Below, in pieces: positions 7,079-10,495 of a stretch of 10,495 nt of DNA (position 1 is its first letter; every line of letters begins with the position of its first letter). The notes under the pieces were generated by a model that did no database searches, had not been told where the DNA came from, and saw nothing but the letters and a program-made list of their open reading frames with translations. The translations under genes and the position numbers were made by a program. The stretch lies in contig URGY01000050.1 of NCBI GenBank assembly GCA_900547505.1, forward strand, positions 1-10,495, given 5' to 3'. Origin of the DNA: an uncultured Collinsella sp. (GTDB lineage: Bacteria > Actinomycetota > Coriobacteriia > Coriobacteriales > Coriobacteriaceae).

Positions 7079-8045
7079 ACTTACCGTTCCCGAGGGGATT
7101 GATCCCTCGCGCGTTTTGGGCGCCGGCGACGGCGTCCTTCGTGCGCTCGAGAGCTTGGTTCGCGCTCATGTGGTCGCCCGTGGCGATAGCATCTCCGTGA
7201 GCGGCGACCCGGACGAGGTCGAACTCGTGGCGCGCTTTTTCGAGCACGCTTTTCGCGAGGCGGCCGCCGGGCGCACGCTGTCTGCCGACGATGTCTCGCG
7301 CTGTCTGGCCGTTCTGCGCGACGGTGAGCACGAGGCTACGTCGCTTCGCGATGACGTGCTGCTTTCGTATCGCGGCCGCGTCATTCGCCCCAAGACGCTC
7401 GGGCAAAAGCGCTATGTGGATGCCATCCGCTCGCATACCATCACGTTTGGCTTGGGTCCTGCCGGTACCGGTAAGACCTATCTGGCTATGGCGCTCGCCG
7501 TTGCCGCGCTCAAGCGTCACGAGGTGGGACGTCTGATCTTGACGCGTCCGGTTGTCGAGGCGGGGGAGAATCTGGGCTTTTTGCCCGGCACCCTCGAGGA
7601 AAAGATCGATCCCTACATGCGTCCGCTTTACGACGCCCTTTTTGACATGATGGATCGCGAGCGCACCGATGAGCTTATGGAGCGCGGCGTGATCGAGATT
7701 GCCCCGCTTGCCTACATGCGCGGCCGCACGTTGAGCGATGCCTTCGTGGTGCTCGACGAGGCGCAAAATACCACGCCCGAGCAGATGAAGATGTTCCTGA
7801 CGCGCCTGGGCTTCAACTCCAAGTTCGTGATTACCGGCGACCTGAGCCAGCGTGACCTGGTGGGTCGTCGTGGTGGCTTGGCGGATGTCGAGAAGATTTT
7901 GGGCCGTGTCGATGATGTCGCATTTTCGCACCTCGAGCGTGCCGACGTGGTGCGCCATGCCTTGGTGGGACGTATCGTCGAGGCATACGATACTTATGAT
8001 GATGTGCGCGAGAAGCGCGTACGTGACCGAAAGGAGTCCCGTTGA
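7059..8045 (+). CDS. phoH: PhoH family ATPase
   Basis: PhoH-like proteins are P-loop NTPases of the helicase superfamily 1 type that occur beside ybeY. They are associated with RNA metabolism, but their exact role is unsettled. The 328-residue product has the usual size. After an N-terminal region with a KH-like fold in relatives (about 1-100), the ATPase domain starts at PKTLGQKRYVDAI. Walker A is GPAGTGKT at 133-140, RPVVEAGENLGFLPG follows at 163-177, Walker B is FVVLDEAQN at 229-237 (Asp233, Glu234) and the sensor is TGDLSQRD at 259-266. ATG 7059 is preferred: AGGGAGG at 7049-7055 precedes it at a tight spacing, and the protein then begins MEASKIRLTVPEG. ATG 7041 is an alternative adding six residues. 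The start lies inside mtaB, and the TGA stop is shared with the ybeY start as TTGA, so translation is probably coupled at both ends. Confidence 0.94.
   Translation: MEASKIRLTVPEGIDPSRVLGAGDGVLRALESLVRAHVVARGDSISVSGDPDEVELVARFFEHAFREAAAGRTLSADDVSRCLAVLRDGEHEATSLRDDVLLSYRGRVIRPKTLGQKRYVDAIRSHTITFGLGPAGTGKTYLAMALAVAALKRHEVGRLILTRPVVEAGENLGFLPGTLEEKIDPYMRPLYDALFDMMDRERTDELMERGVIEIAPLAYMRGRTLSDAFVVLDEAQNTTPEQMKMFLTRLGFNSKFVITGDLSQRDLVGRRGGLADVEKILGRVDDVAFSHLERADVVRHALVGRIVEAYDTYDDVREKRVRDRKESR
8031..8036 (+). promoter_or_regulatory. Ribosome binding site of ybeY
   Basis: AAGGAG at the end of phoH lies 5 nt before TTG 8042. It is the main reason to accept the rare TTG start; no ATG or GTG in that frame lies nearby. 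Confidence 0.7.
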
Positions 8046-8551
8046 GTGTATTGATCAGCAACGATGCCGAGCTCGATACGCTGCTCGACGCGCAGGAGGT
8101 GGAGCACATCTGCGAGGTTGTGCTTGCCGCCGAGGGCGTTGAGCGTGAAGTCGAGATTTCCCTTTCGTATGTCGACGAGGACGAGATGCACGAGCTCAAC
8201 CACGAGTGGCGCGGTATCGACCGCACCACCGATGTGCTCTCGTTTGAATGCGACTCGGCCTTTGACGAGGATATTCCCGCCGACGAGACGCTCGAGCTCG
8301 GCGATATCATCTTGGCCCCGCAGGTTATTGCCCGTCAGGCCCCCGGTTTTGGCAATAGCCCCGCTGACGAGTGTCGTCTGATGCTCGTACACGGCATGCT
8401 GCACCTGCTGGGCTATGACCACATCAAGGACGACGAGGCCGAGGTCATGGAGGCCCGCGAGGACGCCATCCTGCGCGATCTGGCGCTCGAGCGCGGCGAG
8501 GACCCCAAGCTAGTCCACGTCGGCCCCATCACCAACCACGCCCACGACTAG
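8042..8551 (+). CDS. ybeY: Endoribonuclease YbeY
   Basis: YbeY is a zinc-dependent single-strand endoribonuclease needed for 16S rRNA 3'-end maturation and ribosome quality control. The 169-residue product has the signature metal site HGMLHLLGYDH, with His117, His121 and His127 as zinc ligands. The conserved DRTTDVLSFE segment (Arg61 corresponds to the family's catalytic-site arginine) and LGDIILAP are upstream. The N-terminal ~40 residues form the usual strand/helix lead with SYVDEDEMHELNHEWRGID. The gene starts with TTG overlapping the phoH stop by 4 nt (TTGA), supported by AAGGAG 5 nt upstream. It sits between phoH and a dgkA-type gene, with era close behind, an arrangement widely conserved in Gram-positive bacteria and consistent with a shared role in small-subunit maturation. 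Confidence 0.96.
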   Translation: MSVLISNDAELDTLLDAQEVEHICEVVLAAEGVEREVEISLSYVDEDEMHELNHEWRGIDRTTDVLSFECDSAFDEDIPADETLELGDIILAPQVIARQAPGFGNSPADECRLMLVHGMLHLLGYDHIKDDEAEVMEAREDAILRDLALERGEDPKLVHVGPITNHAHD

Positions 8552-8560
8552 GAGCCGTCT

Positions 8561-8938
8561 ATGATTCCCGGATCGAACAAGGACCATCCGTCCTTCTTAA
8601 AGTCGTTTTCCTACGCCATGGAGGGCTTCGTCACCGCCGTCAAGACCGAGCGCAACATTAAGGTCATGCTCGTGGCGGGCGTGTGCACCGTCATTGCCGG
8701 CTGTATCGTGGGCCTCGACATTGCCGAGTGGGCCACGATTATCATCTGTTGTGGCCTGGTGATTCACGGGGAGCTGTGCAACACCGCTATGGAGTCTATC
8801 GTCGACCTGGTGACCCAGGAGCTCCATCCGCTGGCCAAGCGTGCGAAGGACATCGCCGCCGCCTCTGTATACATTCTTTCCATCACCGCCGCGATTGTGG
8901 GCGTACTGGTATTTGCCCACGCGCTCGGCTTTATTTAG
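8561..8938 (+). CDS. dgkA: Diacylglycerol/undecaprenol kinase (DgkA family)
   Basis: This is a small integral-membrane kinase of 125 residues. Gram-positive members of this family phosphorylate mainly undecaprenol, recycling the lipid carrier of cell-wall synthesis, whereas the Proteobacterial enzyme uses diacylglycerol. The sequence cannot prove the substrate; undecaprenol is the likelier one by lineage. An N-terminal amphipathic region (SFLKSFSYAMEGFVTAVKTERNIK, 11-34) is followed by three membrane helices at about 35-51, 55-70 and 101-122. The active-site segment is GELCNTAMESIVDL at 70-83, with catalytic and metal-binding glutamates at 71 and 78, and LHPLAKRAKDIAAASV follows, as in the family. 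ATG 8561 has AGGAG (8550-8554) 6 nt upstream, overlapping the ybeY stop. The gene stops 12 nt before era. Confidence 0.9.
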   Translation: MIPGSNKDHPSFLKSFSYAMEGFVTAVKTERNIKVMLVAGVCTVIAGCIVGLDIAEWATIIICCGLVIHGELCNTAMESIVDLVTQELHPLAKRAKDIAAASVYILSITAAIVGVLVFAHALGFI

Positions 8939-8950
8939 AAAGGGATTCCC

Positions 8951-10018
8951 ATGTCCGATAATATGCAGCCTACCGATGAGATCCTGGACGACGAGACTTT
9001 GGACGCGGTGGATACCGAGGGGCTCGAGGATGTCGAGGAGTTCGACCCGTTTGAGGGCATGAGCGATGAGGAGCTCGACGCCCTGTGCGACGAGGACGAC
9101 AACCTCGCGGGCTTTGGCGACGTTGAGCCTGGTTTTCGCAGCGGCTTCGTGGCCCTGGTCGGCCGCCCCAACGCCGGCAAGTCCACGCTACTCAACGCCT
9201 GCTATGGCAAAAAGGTCGCCATCACCTCGCCTGTGGCCCAGACGACCCGCCGCCGCATGCGCGCCGTCGTTAACCGTCCCGGCTACCAGCTGGTCTTTGT
9301 CGATACCCCGGGTATCCACAAGCCCAAGGACGGTCTGGGTTCCGAGCTCAACAAGAGTGCGTTGTTCGAGCTGAACGATGTTGACGTCGTCGCGTTTTTG
9401 ATTGATGCCACCAAACCTATCGGCAGGGGAGACGCTTGGGTTGCCGAGCGCGTCAGATGCGCCCGTTCCAAGAAGGTTCTGGTGCTCACTAAGGCCGATG
9501 AGGCCGACCCCGCACAGGTCATGGAGCAGCTTAAGGCTGCCCACGAGCTCATGGAATATGACGATGAGATCGTGACGTCGTCGGTCAAGAACTTCAACGT
9601 CGATGCCTTTATCGAGACCGTTGCGCACTTTTTGCCCGAGGGTCCGCGTTGGTTCCCCGAGGACATGGGTACCGACGCTTCCGATGAGACGCTCGTTGCC
9701 GAGTTTGTGCGCGAGAAGGTCTTGCGCCGCACCCGTGATGAGATTCCGCACTCCGTTGGCGTGATCTGCGATGCGCTTGAGCAGACCAAGAAGGTGCTGC
9801 GCGTGCACGCCACCATTTACGTCGAGCGCGAGGGCCAAAAGGGCATCATCATCGGCAAGGGCGGCGAGATGATCAAGCATATCGGTATCGACGCCCGTCG
9901 CGATCTTGAGCGCATCTTTGGCACGCAGGTCTTTTTGGAGCTGGACGTGAAGGTCAAGGCCGGCTGGCGTGACGACGAGGCCCAGATTCGCCGCTTTGGC
10001 TATAACGCCGAGGACTAA
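8951..10018 (+). CDS. era: GTPase Era with acidic N-terminal extension
   Basis: Era is an essential GTPase that binds the 16S rRNA 3' end through its KH domain and assists 30S assembly. The 355-residue product is longer than the usual ~300. Residues 1-62 are an extra, probably disordered segment with about 25 Asp/Glu and no Lys/Arg. The G domain follows: G1 GRPNAGKST at 71-79, switch I SPVAQTTRRR at 93-102 and G3 DTPG at 118-121. G4 reads TKAD (180-183) instead of NKxD, and G5 reads SSVK (210-213) where SAx is usual. The KH domain has VEREGQKGIIIGKGG (GxxG 302-305) and ends LDVKVKAGWRDDE. ATG 8951 is preferred: a purine-rich AAAGGGA (8939-8945) precedes it by 5 nt, and the gene then follows the dgkA-type gene directly. 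ATG 9060 (residue 37) is possible but has a poorly spaced ribosome binding site and would still keep part of the acidic tract. Confidence 0.95.
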   Translation: MSDNMQPTDEILDDETLDAVDTEGLEDVEEFDPFEGMSDEELDALCDEDDNLAGFGDVEPGFRSGFVALVGRPNAGKSTLLNACYGKKVAITSPVAQTTRRRMRAVVNRPGYQLVFVDTPGIHKPKDGLGSELNKSALFELNDVDVVAFLIDATKPIGRGDAWVAERVRCARSKKVLVLTKADEADPAQVMEQLKAAHELMEYDDEIVTSSVKNFNVDAFIETVAHFLPEGPRWFPEDMGTDASDETLVAEFVREKVLRRTRDEIPHSVGVICDALEQTKKVLRVHATIYVEREGQKGIIIGKGGEMIKHIGIDARRDLERIFGTQVFLELDVKVKAGWRDDEAQIRRFGYNAED

Positions 10019-10033
10019 GGACGCGCGGCGCGC

Positions 10034-10447
10034 ATGGCAGGCTCCCGGACATATCGCACGAAAGTGGTCGTGCTCGATAAGACTAAGCTCAAAGAGACCG
10101 ACCTGATCTTGACGATGCTTGACGAGCGGGGGCGGCAGGTTCGTGCCGTGGCAAAGGGCGCCCGCAAACCCGGCGGACGCCTGGCTGCGCGCTGCGAGCT
10201 GTTCTGTACGGTCGATATGCTGCTCGCACATGGACGGTCACTCGACGTGGTTTCCCAGGCCGAGCTTATGGAGGCGCCGCTCGGCGCTGCGCCCGATTAC
10301 GAGACGACCTGCGCCGCAAGCGCGATCGCCGAGGTTGCGCGCGTGTGCTCGTTCGAGGACGCCGAGGACCCGTTTACCTTTGCCATCACGCAGCGAGCGC
10401 TTGCCCTGGTGGGCAGCGGGCTTGACACGGCGCATATGGACCTACTT
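10034..10447 (+). CDS. recO: DNA repair protein RecO, 5' part; true sequence ends at 10447
   Basis: RecO is a recombination mediator that, with RecR, helps load RecA on SSB-coated single-stranded DNA. The reading frame starts at ATG 10034, 15 nt after era, with AAGGA at 10017-10021 (a long 12-nt spacing; no other in-frame start lies upstream). About 138 genuine residues are visible, out of roughly 240 in a full protein. The N-terminal OB-fold is recognisable: YRTKVVVLDKTKLKETDLIL, then VRAVAKGARKPGGRLAA, ELFCTVDMLLAHGRSLDVVSQAEL. The beginning of the helical domain follows (CAASAIAEVARVCSFEDAEDPF). The frame stays open to the window end, but the last 16 codons (LSLIHISEPTRLRCIS) are translated adapter, not RecO. 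The real gene continues outside the window. The era-recO order is conserved in Gram-positive bacteria. Confidence 0.9.
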
Positions 10448-10495
10448 CTGTCTCTTATACACATCTCCGAGCCCACGAGACTACGCTGCATCTCG
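10448..10495 (+). other. Illumina Nextera adapter left in the assembly
   Basis: The last 48 bases are synthetic. 10448-10466 is the 19-base Tn5 mosaic end (CTGTCTCTTATACACATCT). 10467-10481 is the remainder of the Nextera read-2 transposase adapter (CCGAGCCCACGAGAC). 10482-10489 (TACGCTGC) sits at the i7 index position and, from memory, matches Nextera XT index N721. 10490-10495 (ATCTCG) is the start of the P7-side sequence. The junction with genomic recO is exact and there is no sign of a real transposon (no second end, no transposase). No matching adapter is seen at base 1. Confidence 0.97.

Noticed and set aside
10448..10466. Tn5 inverted end as evidence of a real IS50/Tn5-type transposon.
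   Set aside because: The 19-base mosaic end is followed by the exact Nextera adapter, an index and P7-side bases, so it is a library artefact. No transposase or target duplication is present.
10297..10491. Minus-strand open frame starting inside the last bases of the window.
   Set aside because: Its start codon and first residues come from the sequencing adapter, and the rest is antisense to recO.

Overview
The window is a compact, gene-dense bacterial chromosome segment of high G+C content with every gene on the + strand. It holds eleven protein genes: lepA (3' part), dus, hemW, a dnaJ-like gene, dnaJ, mtaB, phoH, ybeY, a diacylglycerol/undecaprenol kinase gene (dgkA family), era, and recO (5' part). 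The gene order follows the lepA-hemW-(heat shock)-dnaJ-mtaB-phoH-ybeY-dgkA-era-recO block familiar from Gram-positive bacteria. Together with the high G+C coding bias and the Gram-positive type of lipid kinase, this suggests a Coriobacteriia-type actinobacterium, possibly Collinsella. That assignment is an inference from general resemblance, not from a search.

Layout: 1-3384 holds lepA, dus and hemW, packed with gaps of 4 and 2 nt. 3385-3442 (58 nt) and 4547-4627 (81 nt) are the only intergenic spaces of any size; they precede the two DnaJ-family genes, and each carries a weak -10-like hexamer. 4628-10018 is a tightly packed run (dnaJ, mtaB, phoH, ybeY, dgkA-like, era) with overlaps of 20 and 4 nt and gaps of 9 to 15 nt, continuing into recO. 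No stretch of 300 bases lacks a gene. I saw no tRNA, rRNA, CRISPR array, insertion sequence or strong intrinsic terminator.

The genes are mostly housekeeping. LepA, YbeY, Era, Dus and MtaB act on ribosomes, rRNA or tRNA. DnaJ and the DnaJ-like protein are Hsp70 co-chaperones. HemW is a heme-handling radical SAM-family protein, the small kinase recycles membrane lipids or undecaprenol, PhoH is an ATPase, and RecO serves recombinational repair.

The most interesting biology is the first DnaJ-family protein. It has an intact J domain, G/F region and all four zinc-binding motifs, but the second C-terminal substrate-binding domain is replaced by about three predicted membrane helices, giving a probable membrane-anchored Hsp40. 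Era carries an unusual ~60-residue acidic N-terminal extension with no Lys or Arg.

The last 48 bases (10448-10495) are not genomic. They match the Illumina Nextera transposase adapter: Tn5 mosaic end, read-2 adapter, 8-base index and the start of the P7 side. The real recO sequence stops at 10447, so any protein reading through it has an artificial tail.
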